Source: UBA910 sp964369145 (GTDB taxonomy: Bacteria; Patescibacteriota; Minisyncoccia; Phycocordibacterales; DATDWN01). From it: 46,395 bases of DNA. The DNA is taken from the NCBI GenBank assembly GCA_964369145.1, contig CAYJEE010000005.1:1-46395 (forward strand), read 5' to 3'. The translations under genes and the position numbers were made by a program. Under the pieces are notes generated by a model that saw only the letters and a list, made by a program, of their open reading frames with translations, made no database searches and was not told where the DNA came from. Of the stretch, positions 1 through 9,342 are shown piece after piece (the first letter of the stretch is position 1; every line of letters begins with the position of its first letter).

Positions 1-3000
1 TAGCAGTGAGTGTTGTACCACTTCCTGCATAGTATGGGAATTGACCTGCGGTACCCGCACTTACATTTCCAGAACTTGATCCAAGACATCCGCCATTTAC
101 AGCAAAACAACCAGAAGTGATATTGATACCTCCTGTTGTACTAAATGTAGTTGTTGCAAGAGAAAAATTTATACCTCCAATGTCTCCGATTGAAAAAAGT
201 GAACCTGGAGTAGTTGTTCCGATACCCACATTCCCATTTCGATCAACGATAAATGAAGTTCCTGTAGAAGAGCCGACTACAAATCCTGGACGTCCTGCAA
301 CGTTATTTACAGCGAGAGATGCCCAAGGAGAAGTACTTCCGACACCCACGTTCCCACCATGAGTAATACTCATGATGTTATTATTTCCAAATGTACTGAA
401 TGTAATCTGATTATCTGCAGAATTTGTCAAACTTCTATTGAAAGCAATCGCACCAAGATCTCCGGTATTTCTCGATCGACCAAATTGAATCACACTGCCA
501 TTTACATTTGTAGAAAGATTTGGGGATAGGATACTGATACCACCAGCCGGAGACGCATCTGTGTTACTAATCTGGAGCAACGGCAAGTTTCCTGAACTTG
601 AACTTCCTTGTAATGCAAAAGGTGCAATTGGTGATGATGTTCCCACTCCGACATTCCCATTTTTGTCGACAATAAATGAAGTTGCAGTAGAAGAGCCGAC
701 TACAAATCCTGGTTGACCTGCGATGTTGTTTACAGCAAGTGAGCCGAATGGAGTGGTGGTACCTATGCCGACAGTGCCAACAGAAGTCATTGTAAGTGTG
801 GTTGCGTAAGAACCGTTAATTGTTCTTAAATCCAAACGACCCTGATAATCAATTAGTGTATTGGCACCATTCAATGCCCACTGTCCATTTCCACCATTTG
901 CAAGGCCAAGTCTATATGAATTTGAGGAAAGTATATGTCCTTGTACAGAGAGTGCAGATGTAGGTGAAGTCGTCCCTACTCCCACATTTCCATTTCGATC
1001 AACAATAAATGAAGTTGCGGTAGATGAACCTACTACAAACCCTGGTTGACCTGCGATGTTGTTTACAGCGAGAGAACCCCATGGAGAAGTGGTAGCAATA
1101 CCGAGGTTACCTGAGTTTTGTATAGTAAATACTTGTGAAGATGCATTGGATACATTTACCAATTCTGCACCTCCATTACCTGTTATCCGCACAACCGGGG
1201 TAACTACATTCCCACTAACCAACTGCAAACCACCACCATTCAAGTTAGTAAATGCACCACTACCCGCATCGATAGTGAGCAGTTGAGTTGGAGAAGTAGT
1301 ACCAATACCCATGCGACCCATACTTCTGTTGAAAGAGATAAAATTACTCCACGCTCCACTTGAATATCGGTCAAAAAGCAATGTGGTCAAATCGGCACTA
1401 TAATGAAAGCCCATTCTTACCGCAGGAGAAGCATCAAGAGCGAAAATAAGGTTGCCACCAGCTGTGTCTGATCCTGTAGCATTCACTACATGAAGTTTTG
1501 CATCAGGTGATGAAGTTCCAATACCGATGTTGCCGTTTGCATCTATACGAAGCCACTCTGTAGTCGCTGCCGAATTTGTAAATCGTAATCCTGCTACACC
1601 CGCAAGACCTCGTAATTGACCTCCGTTTGTATTATACAACCCATCGCTTAGTCGTATAAAAGCTTCGTTACCTCCAGTACGATGTAGACTAATTCCAGCA
1701 CTCGTACCCTCGACCAAAAATTGAGTTATTGGTGAAGTTGTTCCAATACCCACATTCCCATTTCGATCTATGATAAATGAAGTTGCTGTCGAAGAGCCCA
1801 CCACGAATCCTGGTTGACCTGCGATGTTGTTTACAGCAAGAGAGCCCCATGGAGAAGTGGTTGCGATACCTATATTTCCATCTGGAGAAATTCTCATTTT
1901 CTCTGTTGGATTGTTGTTGTTTATACCATCACCATCAGTAGTGAAGACAAGCGCTCCATTCCATCCAGAAATATCTTCTGTAAAGATTCCTCCATATGTC
2001 CATCCTGTAGCTGAATTTCTGAATTCAAGCCCACTACCACTTCCATTTCCCACTACATATGTTTTCGCAGCACCGATACGCAAACGTTCGAGGTTGCTCA
2101 CGTAGAAAGAAAGTCCATAACTTGAGTTGCTGATTTTTTCTCCAGTACCATCTCCGTTTTGACCGAAGACAATATTGCTGGTCCGTGGCAATGAGATATC
2201 TCCATTGACTGCAAGTTTTGTCTCAGGATTAGTATTGCCAATTCCAACATTTCCACTCGCAGCGACGATAAACTGAGTCGCGGTTGAAGAACCGACAAGG
2301 AATGAAGGAATACCACCTGGTGCATTGACTGAAAGAAGAGCGGTAGGAGTAGTTGAACCAATTCCTACTGCCCCGTTATTTTTAAATGTCGCAATTACAG
2401 TAGAACCAGCACCTCCACGAATCACCGTATCACTATATGGTGCATCGATATAAAACTCAGCACTTGCATACCGATATCCCAACCGAGCGAAACCAGTAGT
2501 GTCTGGAAGACCGCGACCGATTTGTATTTGTCCTGAATAAGTGTTCACTCCGTTCACGTTTGAACCAGAGAATACCGCCTGATTTCCTGTAGTGGAAACC
2601 ACAGAAAACTTTTCATTTGGAATTACTGTGCCTACTCCAACATTCCCATTTCGATCAACGATAAACGAGGTTCCTGTAGAAGAACCGACTGCAAACGCTG
2701 CTACACCCGCAGTATTAGTGAGTGAAAGTGTTGCAAATGGAGAAGTAGTACCAATCGCTACATTTCCACCAAAAAGAGAGTTACCTGAAACTTCAAAAAT
2801 ATTTCCAGTTGTAGTTGTTGCATTTGATCCAACCACTAAAATATCTGTGGTGTCAGTTGGATACACGATCATACTGTTTGTCGTAGTTGACCATGCAGTC
2901 GCTCCTCCACCACCACCAGACGTAATATCTGTTTGCCAGCTTGGAAGACCTCCGTTTATTTTCAATACAAGACCGTCTCCTGATGCAGCAAGTTTGGTGA

Positions 3001-5710
3001 GTACTCCAGAACCATTTGCATACAAAATATCTCCGGCAGTGTAGCTCGTAATACCTGTCCCTCCATAAAGCTGACCGATAGAAGTAGTTGCAGAAACAAC
3101 TCCGTTGTTTGCTTGCAGTGGACCATTTAATGCACCGACCACAAGCGCCCCGTTAAACGTATTTGTTCCTGCAAAGACATTGTCTGTATAAAGTTTTGGA
3201 ATAGTAGTCGATGCATGGATAAATGCTTGCACACGTGAGTCGAGGTAGTAGAGATTTGAACCTTCAGCGATATTTGTAGTAGAAAGACCAAGTGAAGAAG
3301 TTGCTACTTGCATGTATCCAGTACCAGCATAGTTACCGAGAAGCACTCCTGCCGCTGTAGGATTTGAAATACCAGTACCTCCACGAAGTACAGAAAGCAC
3401 TCCAGACCAGACCGGTGTGAAGGTATGAATATCTCCAGATGATGTGATAGTGAGACCTATGTTTGTATCTGTAGATGTCGCGAGAGTTTGTGATGAGCCT
3501 GTCTGATATGGAGAGTATTGAGATCGTAGACCAGTAAGACCTCCTCCTGCACCCGCATCTGATCCACAACCAAACTGTCCAGTGGCTGCATCCCAGATGA
3601 GCTTATCTGCAGACGAAGAACATGAAGTAAGACCACCACCAAATATGTATCCGTTACCGAGATTGAGACCTTTTACCACACTCAATCCGCCAGTAAATGT
3701 TGATGTTGCAGTACTTGAAGTTGCATTGATACTGTTTGCAGTGAGTGTGTTTGAAAGAAGAGCACCTACATACCCATTTGTTGAAGTGATGTTACCCGAT
3801 GAGATATTTGTTGCATATAAATTTGTTGTAGTTGCATTGGTAGTTGATGCGTTCGTTGCAACCAAATTTGTAATAAAGCTATTTGTTGTAGTCGCGTTTG
3901 TAGTCGTGCTATTTGTAACATTGAGATTTGTGAGCGTTGCGAGCGTAGAAGTGAGTGTATCAAACCCAGCTGTTGTCGCTTGGAGAAGTGAGGTAAAGAA
4001 AGATGTTGATGTTGCATTTTGTAGTGTTGTTGAACCGAGTGCGAGGAAAGAATTTACACGAAGCTCACCATCGATTGCCGCATCCCCTGTCACTGAGAAA
4101 TTTTTAAATGGAGATGTAGTACCTACACCAACAAAACCTGTCGATGCAATAAAGATAGAAGATGTTGCAGTAAGTTCGGTGCCGTTTGCATTATAAAACG
4201 CAAGCTGACCCGCTGTACCTGCACCCACATCACCACTTCCACCAGAACCAATACACACACCTCCTATAGATATACAACCAGAACCAAGATCAATACCTCC
4301 AGCAAATGTTGAGGTAGCTGTACCTGTTACAGAAAGACTTGCGAGCGTTGTCGCACCCGCAGTCAAACTACCAGTTGTATTAAGTGTTGAGTTTGTAATT
4401 GTTGCACCAGAAATGGTCACACCAGAAAGCTGATCAATGCGCTGTGACTGAGCAATCTGCTGATAAATATTTGTCACAGAACCACCATTTCCAGTAGAAA
4501 GTGATGCGAAACGACTATTTACAGAAGCACTGAGATTTGCGATTTTTTGTTCAAGATCTCCATACGAACCAAATGTTGTAGAAATAGAAGATGGTACAGC
4601 TACTCTTTCTACAACTCGTTCAACAATGGTGTTTTTTACTACAACCGCAGGATTGTATTGTGTTGTTGCTGCAACTTTCACAGAAGTAGTTGACGCAGTA
4701 GGGTTGATCACTATAATTCCTTGTGTATCAGGTGCAAGGAGGCGCGCAAGAACACCTTCTGTTTTTGTAAATAAACCAGTAACACTCTTATATACAGCAA
4801 CACCCGCTTTATCAACAACGGTTTGTTTTGCTCCAACCACAAGAGCGAGTGTATTGGTTTTTGAATCAGTAATAACTGTAGTTATAGATTGCCCTGAAGT
4901 GAGTGCATTTGAAACATAGGCAAAGGTGCGAGCATGTGCATTTTGTGCATATGAAAATGCTAGTTTTTTTGTGGTATCTGTCACACGGTACTGTGTAAAA
5001 GCAACTGAACGCACCCCTCGTGTAATACAAAGTGCAGGATTAGAGACACAATCATGTGTATATTGGTTTAAAGAACGAGTTGTATCAAAGAGATTGTTAC
5101 CCACAGCAACGTATGTGCGAGCGAGATTTTCTGCATAAAAAGTATTGATGTCAGATGTCGCAGAATATATCGCTCGAGAGGTTTGAACTGCAAGAGGTGC
5201 ATAGTATATAGATGCTCCTGCTGTCATAAAACCTAAAAAGAAAATAGCAACAACACTTCCAACTTTTTTAAGGATACCACTAGAGAGTGATACGTATGGT
5301 GATGGGACTGACTTTTCAGCCTTTTTTTCAAGAGTAACTTCATCCACACGAAGAGTATCTGAGGTAACAATGTGTACAGGAGCATTACTTTCTGCTGTAA
5401 CAACAGAACCCTCCTCTTTTTGCTGTGCAACATTTTCCTCTTTTTTCTCAACAGAGAGATTGATTTTTTGTTTTTCTTGTTTAAATGCTACTGACTGTAA
5501 CTCTCGATTTATTTTTAGTTGTTCAGTAACAAGTGCAATGTACTCATTGAGAGACTCCTCTTTTACATACCAAGACTTACCAACCCTTTGACATTCAAGT
5601 TTGTTTGCACGACAGAGCTGACCAATATAGTCAGAAGAATAGCCTGAAATTTCTCCAGCTCTTTTGGCTGAGATAAACTTTATATTATTAAAATATAAAT
5701 CGGAACTCAT
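1..5710 (-). CDS. Giant HTH-TM-tail-fibre-like repeat surface protein (3' end beyond window)
   Basis: An uninterrupted minus-strand reading frame of 1,903 codons runs from ATG at 5710 to the left edge without a stop, so the C-terminus is missing. Residues ~1-62 look like a small winged-HTH/excisionase-type domain (ISAKRAGEISGYSS...YIGQL...VGKSWYVKEESL). Residues ~63-145 are charged and probably cytoplasmic. A single hydrophobic segment (~150-172, VVAIFFLGFMTAGASIYYA) follows. The rest is Gly/Thr/Ser/Asn-rich, with runs such as TNATTTN and, from ~1,000 on, units of the type FVVGSSTATSFIVD + NGNVGIGTTSP known from phage tail fibres and Parcubacteria surface proteins. A C-terminal chaperone domain of the peptidase S74 type is often found in such proteins but would lie outside the window. 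The likely role is a cell-surface fibre or adhesin; the job of the cytoplasmic HTH domain is unknown. There is no Shine-Dalgarno; an extended -10 lies 7 nt before the ATG. Confidence 0.9.
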   Translation of the reverse strand, partial: MSSDLYFNNIKFISAKRAGEISGYSSDYIGQLCRANKLECQRVGKSWYVKEESLNEYIALVTEQLKINRELQSVAFKQEKQKINLSVEKKEENVAQQKEEGSVVTAESNAPVHIVTSDTLRVDEVTLEKKAEKSVPSPYVSLSSGILKKVGSVVAIFFLGFMTAGASIYYAPLAVQTSRAIYSATSDINTFYAENLARTYVAVGNNLFDTTRSLNQYTHDCVSNPALCITRGVRSVAFTQYRVTDTTKKLAFSYAQNAHARTFAYVSNALTSGQSITTVITDSKTNTLALVVGAKQTVVDKAGVAVYKSVTGLFTKTEGVLARLLAPDTQGIIVINPTASTTSVKVAATTQYNPAVVVKNTIVERVVERVAVPSSISTTFGSYGDLEQKIANLSASVNSRFASLSTGNGGSVTNIYQQIAQSQRIDQLSGVTISGATITNSTLNTTGSLTAGATTLASLSVTGTATSTFAGGIDLGSGCISIGGVCIGSGGSGDVGAGTAGQLAFYNANGTELTATSSIFIASTGFVGVGTTSPFKNFSVTGDAAIDGELRVNSFLALGSTTLQNATSTSFFTSLLQATTAGFDTLTSTLATLTNLNVTNSTTTNATTTNSFITNLVATNASTTNATTTNLYATNISSGNITSTNGYVGALLSNTLTANSINATSSTATSTFTGGLSVVKGLNLGNGYIFGGGLTSCSSSADKLIWDAATGQFGCGSDAGAGGGLTGLRSQYSPYQTGSSQTLATSTDTNIGLTITSSGDIHTFTPVWSGVLSVLRGGTGISNPTAAGVLLGNYAGTGYMQVATSSLGLSTTNIAEGSNLYYLDSRVQAFIHASTTIPKLYTDNVFAGTNTFNGALVVGALNGPLQANNGVVSATTSIGQLYGGTGITSYTAGDILYANGSGVLTKLAASGDGLVLKINGGLPSWQTDITSGGGGGATAWSTTTNSMIVYPTDTTDILVVGSNATTTTGNIFEVSGNSLFGGNVAIGTTSPFATLSLTNTAGVAAFAVGSSTGTSFIVDRNGNVGVGTVIPNEKFSVVSTTGNQAVFSGSNVNGVNTYSGQIQIGRGLPDTTGFARLGYRYASAEFYIDAPYSDTVIRGGAGSTVIATFKNNGAVGIGSTTPTALLSVNAPGGIPSFLVGSSTATQFIVAASGNVGIGNTNPETKLAVNGDISLPRTSNIVFGQNGDGTGEKISNSSYGLSFYVSNLERLRIGAAKTYVVGNGSGSGLEFRNSATGWTYGGIFTEDISGWNGALVFTTDGDGINNNNPTEKMRISPDGNIGIATTSPWGSLAVNNIAGQPGFVVGSSTATSFIIDRNGNVGIGTTSPITQFLVEGTSAGISLHRTGGNEAFIRLSDGLYNTNGGQLRGLAGVAGLRFTNSAATTEWLRIDANGNIGIGTSSPDAKLHVVNATGSDTAGGNLIFALDASPAVRMGFHYSADLTTLLFDRYSSGAWSNFISFNRSMGRMGIGTTSPTQLLTIDAGSGAFTNLNGGGLQLVSGNVVTPVVRITGNGGAELVNVSNASSQVFTIQNSGNLGIATTSPWGSLAVNNIAGQPGFVVGSSTATSFIVDRNGNVGVGTTSPTSALSVQGHILSSNSYRLGLANGGNGQWALNGANTLIDYQGRLDLRTINGSYATTLTMTSVGTVGIGTTTPFGSLAVNNIAGQPGFVVGSSTATSFIVDKNGNVGVGTSSPIAPFALQGSSSSGNLPLLQISNTDASPAGGISILSPNLSTNVNGSVIQFGRSRNTGDLGAIAFNRSLTNSADNQITFSTFGNNNIMSITHGGNVGVGSTSPWASLAVNNVAGRPGFVVGSSTGTSFIVDRNGNVGIGTTTPGSLFSIGDIGGINFSLATTTFSTTGGINITSGCFAVNGGCLGSSSGNVSAGTAGQFPYYAGSGTTLTA
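196..2713 (-). repeat. Tandem-dispersed coding repeats of the tail-fibre type
   Basis: Within the giant gene, a DNA/protein module recurs at about 240-300, 660-715, 1000-1045, 1770-1815, 2265-2310 and 2650-2700. On the minus strand each encodes a variant of (Q)PGFVVGSSTATSFIVD followed by NGNVGVGTTSP. The copies differ at synonymous and some non-synonymous sites, and the spacers between them are unrelated in sequence. This is repeat expansion within one coding frame, not a CRISPR array or mobile element. The near identity of the copies makes recombination or assembly collapse possible. Confidence 0.85.
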
Positions 5711-5717
5711 TGATAAA

Positions 5718-5726
5718 ATTATAGCA
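5718..5726 (-). promoter_or_regulatory. Extended -10 (TGCTATAAT) of the giant surface-protein gene
   Basis: On the minus strand TGCTATAAT ends 7 nt before the ATG at 5710. A transcript starting 6-7 nt after the -10 box would begin at or next to the start codon, so the mRNA would be leaderless. No good -35 is seen at 17 nt, which fits an extended -10 promoter. Confidence 0.55.
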
Positions 5727-5942
5727 AATATATTCATCTCGGATACACAAGATATGTGGATAACTAAGGCTATCTTGGCTCTACGAGATATTTTTATCTT
5801 TGTCCATTTTTTAACTAAAATAACCTATGTATAGTGCAATTTTACGATTCACCATATTTATATTTCTAAAATAAAAGTAGAAAATAAACTAAGTGCACAC
5901 CTAGATATACCCTATTGGCTAAATGAGATCCGGCTCACAATG

Positions 5943-5978
5943 TAACCTACTATTTTTTTATAAAACAATAATAGGTTA
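5943..5978. promoter_or_regulatory. 12-bp imperfect inverted repeat in the intergenic region
   Basis: TAACCTACTATT (5943-5954) and AATAATAGGTTA (5967-5978) are complementary at 11 of 12 positions with a 12-nt spacer. It lies in the 568-bp non-coding stretch between the giant gene and the MerR-like gene. It could be an operator or an RNA hairpin; no coding function is apparent. Confidence 0.4.
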
Positions 5979-6065
5979 TAAAAAGAACGGTTAAAAACTG
6001 TGTACAGAATTTAAAATGAGGCTCAAAAATGCCTCTAAACAGGCTTAAAAACAAAAAGTTGGTAT

Positions 6066-6185
6066 ATAGTACCCATATCAGTGTATACTTATAAAGCAAG
6101 ACTCACAGAAAGTGAGTCTGAACATTTAACACAAGCTCTAAAAAAGGATTGTATAAAGATTCATTTTTTTAGAAATTAAAATGTC
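6066..6185 (+). other. Structured non-coding stretch upstream of the MerR-like gene
   Basis: A TATACT/TTATAA-type -10 near 6083-6094 is followed by a perfect 8-bp hairpin, AGACTCAC (6099-6106) with GTGAGTCT (6112-6119) and loop AGAAA. Further down TCTAAAAAA near 6136 can pair with TTTTTTTAGA near 6165-6175. The arrangement would suit a structured 5' leader or a small RNA, but there is no family I recognise. The remaining bases from 5727 to 6230 are AT-rich and show no reading frame worth calling. Confidence 0.25.
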
Positions 6186-6230
6186 CTTTATATTTCATTT
6201 ATTATAGATTTATATAACTAAAGATACATA

Positions 6231-6276
6231 AACCTTACTAAGTATATGACTATATTTATATATGTTTAGTAATGTT
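6231..6276. promoter_or_regulatory. Candidate operator: 11-bp inverted repeat before the MerR-like gene
   Basis: AACCTTACTAA (6231-6241) and TTAGTAATGTT (6266-6276) are inverted copies with one mismatch, 24 bp apart, ending just before the first ATG of the MerR-like gene. Position and symmetry suggest a binding site for a dimeric regulator, possibly the gene's own product. Confidence 0.4.
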
Positions 6277-6278
6277 TA

Positions 6279-6530
6279 ATGGCTAATAATATGGCAAAGC
6301 TCTATATAACAATAAAACAAGCTTCAAAAATACTCAATGTATCTCCACTTACACTTCGTAACTGGGATAAAAATGGAAAGCTCAAAGCTTCGAGACATCC
6401 TATGAATAATTATCGTGTGTATAGAATCGAAGATCTTGAAAAAGTGATCCATGAGATAGAAACCAATGCAGGTCTTCGAAGAAGTACCAAAGCGGAGGTT
6501 AGAAAACTCATCGTTAAGCATTTAGATTAG
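6279..6530 (+). CDS. Small MerR/excisionase-like winged-HTH protein
   Basis: An 83-residue protein whose first 60 residues have the MerR-superfamily wHTH pattern: ITIKQASKILNVSPLTLRNWDKNGKL, then a wing NNYRVYRIEDLEKVI. There is no effector-binding or long coiled-coil domain, so it resembles excisionase-like or minimal MerR regulators. The C-terminal ~20 residues are basic (RRSTKAEVRKLIVKHL). A second in-frame ATG at 6291 (MAKLYITIK) is as plausible as the first; neither has a Shine-Dalgarno. It stands alone on the plus strand, divergent from the giant gene, whose N-terminus carries a similar domain, and ends in a strong terminator. Binding to the nearby inverted repeat is inference. Confidence 0.8.
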   Translation: MANNMAKLYITIKQASKILNVSPLTLRNWDKNGKLKASRHPMNNYRVYRIEDLEKVIHEIETNAGLRRSTKAEVRKLIVKHLD

Positions 6531-6667
6531 AAATGTACATGTTTATGACCATCCCCCTGGTATATATAAACTTACCTAGCTGTGACCGATACGACTTTTG
6601 CACTACGCATAATATTTTAAACTTAAACATATAAATTCTAATTTCTCTTTTGTGTGTATGTGATTAT

Positions 6668-6709
6668 AAAAAATAACATGTATTCATTACTGAATACATG
6701 TTATTTTTT
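6668..6709. terminator. Bidirectional terminator between the MerR-like gene and gatB
   Basis: A perfect 19-bp stem (6668-6686 with 6691-6709) has loop TTAC, with A-runs on the left and T-runs on the right. It sits between two convergent genes and can stop transcription from both sides. Confidence 0.85.
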
Positions 6710-6750
6710 ATGTCTTATCTATCCGAGATAGCTTTTAAAATATAGATTAT

Positions 6751-8190
6751 TTAACTTTTTAACATTTCGATGGTGATTTGTTTTATGAGTTCCGGATTAC
6801 CAGCACCTTTAGTTATTTTCATAGCTTGACCGATAAAAAACTGAAACACCGATTCTTTTCCTGATTTGTATTCTGCAACAACAGTAGGATTTGCATCGAT
6901 GATTTCTTTGATTACTTTTTTTAGTTCCTCTGGATCATTTTTTTGTATCAATCCTTCTTTTTCTGCAATTTCTTCCCCCTTACCTCCTTTTTCATGCATT
7001 ATTTTGATAATTTCTTTTGCACCACGAGAGGATAATTTACCATCAACAATCATTTTTACTACTTCTGCGATACTTTGAGCATCTAGGTACCCAAACGCAC
7101 CAGGAAAAGGCAAATTTGAGGCTTTGGTGATGCCTGTAATGTCTGATGAGATGTAATTTGAGAGTATTTTAACTGATTCTTGATTATTTGGGATAAGCGT
7201 CTGTAGAGAACTCACCGATTTCTCAAAAAAGTCCCCTATTTCTCGATTAAACACATAATTTTCAATATCTTCTTGTTTTAAGCCATATTTTTCAGCATAC
7301 CGCTGTCTTTTTTGATGAGGGGTTTCAGGGACATGTTTTAAAAGCTCCTCTTTTGAGAAGCCATCAAGCTCACTGAGCTTGAGTTTAGGAATATCGGGAT
7401 CAGGAAAATACCGGTAATCATCAGAATTTTCTTTTGAACGCTGAGAAAATGTGATTTGTTTGTTTTCATCCCATCCTCGAGTCTCTTGTTTTACTTTCTC
7501 CCCCGCATCCAAAAGCGCACTCTGTCGAGCAAACTCATATTCGATTGCTTTTCCAGCTGCTTTGAACGAGTTAATATTTTTTACTTCTACCTTAGTACCA
7601 AAAGTTTCGGTACTTGAAATTGAGATATTCACCTCCACTCTCATCTGTCCTTTCTCCATGTTTGCATCCGAGATATCCATATATTGCAACAATATTTGGA
7701 GTTCCTGAGCAAATTTCATCGCTTCCTCCGCAGAGTGTATCACCGGCTCCGTGACGAGCTCCATGAGTGGTACCCCTGCCCTGTTGAAGTCGACTAAACT
7801 CTTACCTGGCTTCTCATGACTCGAACGAGCAGTGTCTTCTTCGAGATGAATACGGGTTAATCCCACACCCGCAAGAACACCTCCTTTTACCAAAGGATAC
7901 TTGTACTGACTGATTTGATATCCTTTTGGTATATCAGGGTAAAAGTAGTTTTTACGGTCAAATTCGGTAAAATCAGCTAATTCTGAGCCCAAAACAGCCC
8001 CAACAGAGAGTACTTTTTGCACAGCATTCTTGTTTACGACAGGTAAAGTGCCTGGATGACCCATACAGATAGGACAAACATGAATATTTGGAGCAGAAAC
8101 TTCAGGATCGTTTGCGCACGGACAAAACATTTTTGATGCTGTTTTTAATTCTGCGTGTATTTCGAGACCAATTGTTGCTTTATACGCCAT
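6751..8190 (-). CDS. gatB: Aspartyl/glutamyl-tRNA(Asn/Gln) amidotransferase subunit B
   Basis: A 479-residue protein, the usual GatB length. It opens with GLEIHAELKTASKMFCPC and has the paired-cysteine zinc motif completed by CPICMGHPGTLP, then the long GatB kinase-like core (VDFNRAGVPLMELVTEP, DANMEKGQMRVEVN). The C-terminal ~150 residues are the helical YqeY-like tRNA-binding tail. With GatA and GatC, which are not in this window, it transamidates Glu-tRNA(Gln) and/or Asp-tRNA(Asn) in the cytoplasm. It follows obg on the same strand after 66 bp. No Shine-Dalgarno precedes the ATG. Confidence 0.97.
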   Translation of the reverse strand: MAYKATIGLEIHAELKTASKMFCPCANDPEVSAPNIHVCPICMGHPGTLPVVNKNAVQKVLSVGAVLGSELADFTEFDRKNYFYPDIPKGYQISQYKYPLVKGGVLAGVGLTRIHLEEDTARSSHEKPGKSLVDFNRAGVPLMELVTEPVIHSAEEAMKFAQELQILLQYMDISDANMEKGQMRVEVNISISSTETFGTKVEVKNINSFKAAGKAIEYEFARQSALLDAGEKVKQETRGWDENKQITFSQRSKENSDDYRYFPDPDIPKLKLSELDGFSKEELLKHVPETPHQKRQRYAEKYGLKQEDIENYVFNREIGDFFEKSVSSLQTLIPNNQESVKILSNYISSDITGITKASNLPFPGAFGYLDAQSIAEVVKMIVDGKLSSRGAKEIIKIMHEKGGKGEEIAEKEGLIQKNDPEELKKVIKEIIDANPTVVAEYKSGKESVFQFFIGQAMKITKGAGNPELIKQITIEMLKS

Positions 8191-8223
8191 GGTTAAGTTT
8201 AGTATGATTTAGTGTATTCATTG

Positions 8224-8241
8224 CACCGAGAATACTCGGTG
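8224..8241 (-). terminator. Weak hairpin between obg and gatB
   Basis: CACCGAG (8224-8230) pairs with CTCGGTG (8235-8241) around AATA. No U-run follows on the minus strand, so it may be an attenuator or a processing hairpin in the obg-gatB transcript rather than a true terminator. Confidence 0.3.
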
Positions 8242-8256
8242 TCCTCAATTTTGTAA

Positions 8257-9237
8257 TCACAAATTATCGTGAACAAAATTGGGGAGCATTTTTACAAGGA
8301 AATCTGATAGATTTTTCAACGAATCATCGTCGATTGTAGACACAGTGAGTACCTTTTTTCCTTTTTTCTCAAATTCTAATACTTTTTTTGCCAACTCATC
8401 GGGATTGATAAGATCTGTTTTGGTAAGAAGAATATACTCGTCTTTTTTTGCAAGGTCTGGTGAATAACTCTCTAATTCACGACGTACTAAATCATATGTA
8501 GTCACACAATCCTCAGTATCTGAAGCTATACAATGAAGCAACACTCGAGTACGCGCAACGTGGCGAAGAAACTTGAACCCTAAACCTTTGCCCTCAGAAG
8601 CACCTTCAATGAGCCCTGGGATGTCAGCAATTATAAAACCATACAAATCACCGAGGTTTGGAGATAGTGTAGTGAATTGATAGTTGCCGATTTTTGCTTT
8701 TGCATTGGTAAGTGCATTGAGTAGACTTGATTTACCTGCATTTGGAAGACCAACAAAACCAAGGTCTACGACAAGCTTGAGCTCTATAAAAAACTCTGCA
8801 AATTCGCCAGGTTTTCCTGGTGTAGACTCTTGAGGTGTGATATTACGAGAACCTTTAAAATGCTCGTTACCAAAACCACCTCTTCCCCCTTTGAGGATCA
8901 GTACTGGCTCTTCAGAAAGGATATCAAATTCTTCACCTGTTGTTTTGTTTTTTAGTACTGAACCGATTGGAAAATCCATAATAAGATCATTTCCATTTGC
9001 ACCTTTCATACCTTTATTTAAACCTGTAACCCCATTTTCAGCAGAAAAATCTTTTTCATAATTGTACTTTGAAAGACCAGCGATATCACGCGTACCACGT
9101 GCAAAAACATCACCGCCGTTTCCACCATCACCTCCACCAGGCCCTGCATGATCGACGCCTTTTTCATGTCGCCATGCGACAATACCGTGACCACCATCAC
9201 CTGCTTTTATATTGAGTGTTATTTCATCGATAAACAT
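8257..9237 (-). CDS. obg: GTPase Obg/CgtA, ribosome-assembly GTPase
   Basis: Starting at the ATG at 9237 (MFIDEITLNIKAGDGGHG) gives 326 residues and the canonical Obg N-terminus; the frame is open 13 codons further upstream, but that extension has no family resemblance. Residues ~1-155 form the glycine-rich OBG fold. The G domain follows with G1 GLPNAGKSS, G3 DIPGLIEGA and G4 TKTD. The C-terminus is short (KMLPNFVHDNL), lacking the extra OCT domain of some homologues. Obg acts in late 50S assembly and stress control. No Shine-Dalgarno is visible. Confidence 0.96.
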   Translation of the reverse strand: MFIDEITLNIKAGDGGHGIVAWRHEKGVDHAGPGGGDGGNGGDVFARGTRDIAGLSKYNYEKDFSAENGVTGLNKGMKGANGNDLIMDFPIGSVLKNKTTGEEFDILSEEPVLILKGGRGGFGNEHFKGSRNITPQESTPGKPGEFAEFFIELKLVVDLGFVGLPNAGKSSLLNALTNAKAKIGNYQFTTLSPNLGDLYGFIIADIPGLIEGASEGKGLGFKFLRHVARTRVLLHCIASDTEDCVTTYDLVRRELESYSPDLAKKDEYILLTKTDLINPDELAKKVLEFEKKGKKVLTVSTIDDDSLKNLSDFLVKMLPNFVHDNL

Positions 9238-9342
9238 ACTGACAGAGTACAGGATAAAGAGTCTAAAGTCCATCAAGTCCGTAAAGTTAAAAGTGGATAT
9301 CTAAAGACCTTATGGACTAGTGACTTGCTGGGCTTTTATAGA

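Noticed and set aside
240..2700. CRISPR-like regularly spaced repeats
   Set aside because: The repeats are in one reading frame, are imperfect, are separated by coding sequence of very different lengths, and no cas genes are present.
117..5591. Plus-strand open frames across the left 5.6 kb
   Set aside because: They lie opposite the single long minus-strand frame, whose translation has consistent tail-fibre repeats; the plus-strand products are proline/valine-rich antisense artefacts.
6535..6665. tRNA or small gene after the MerR-like gene
   Set aside because: No cloverleaf and no open frame of note; the stretch is AT-rich and ends in the terminator.
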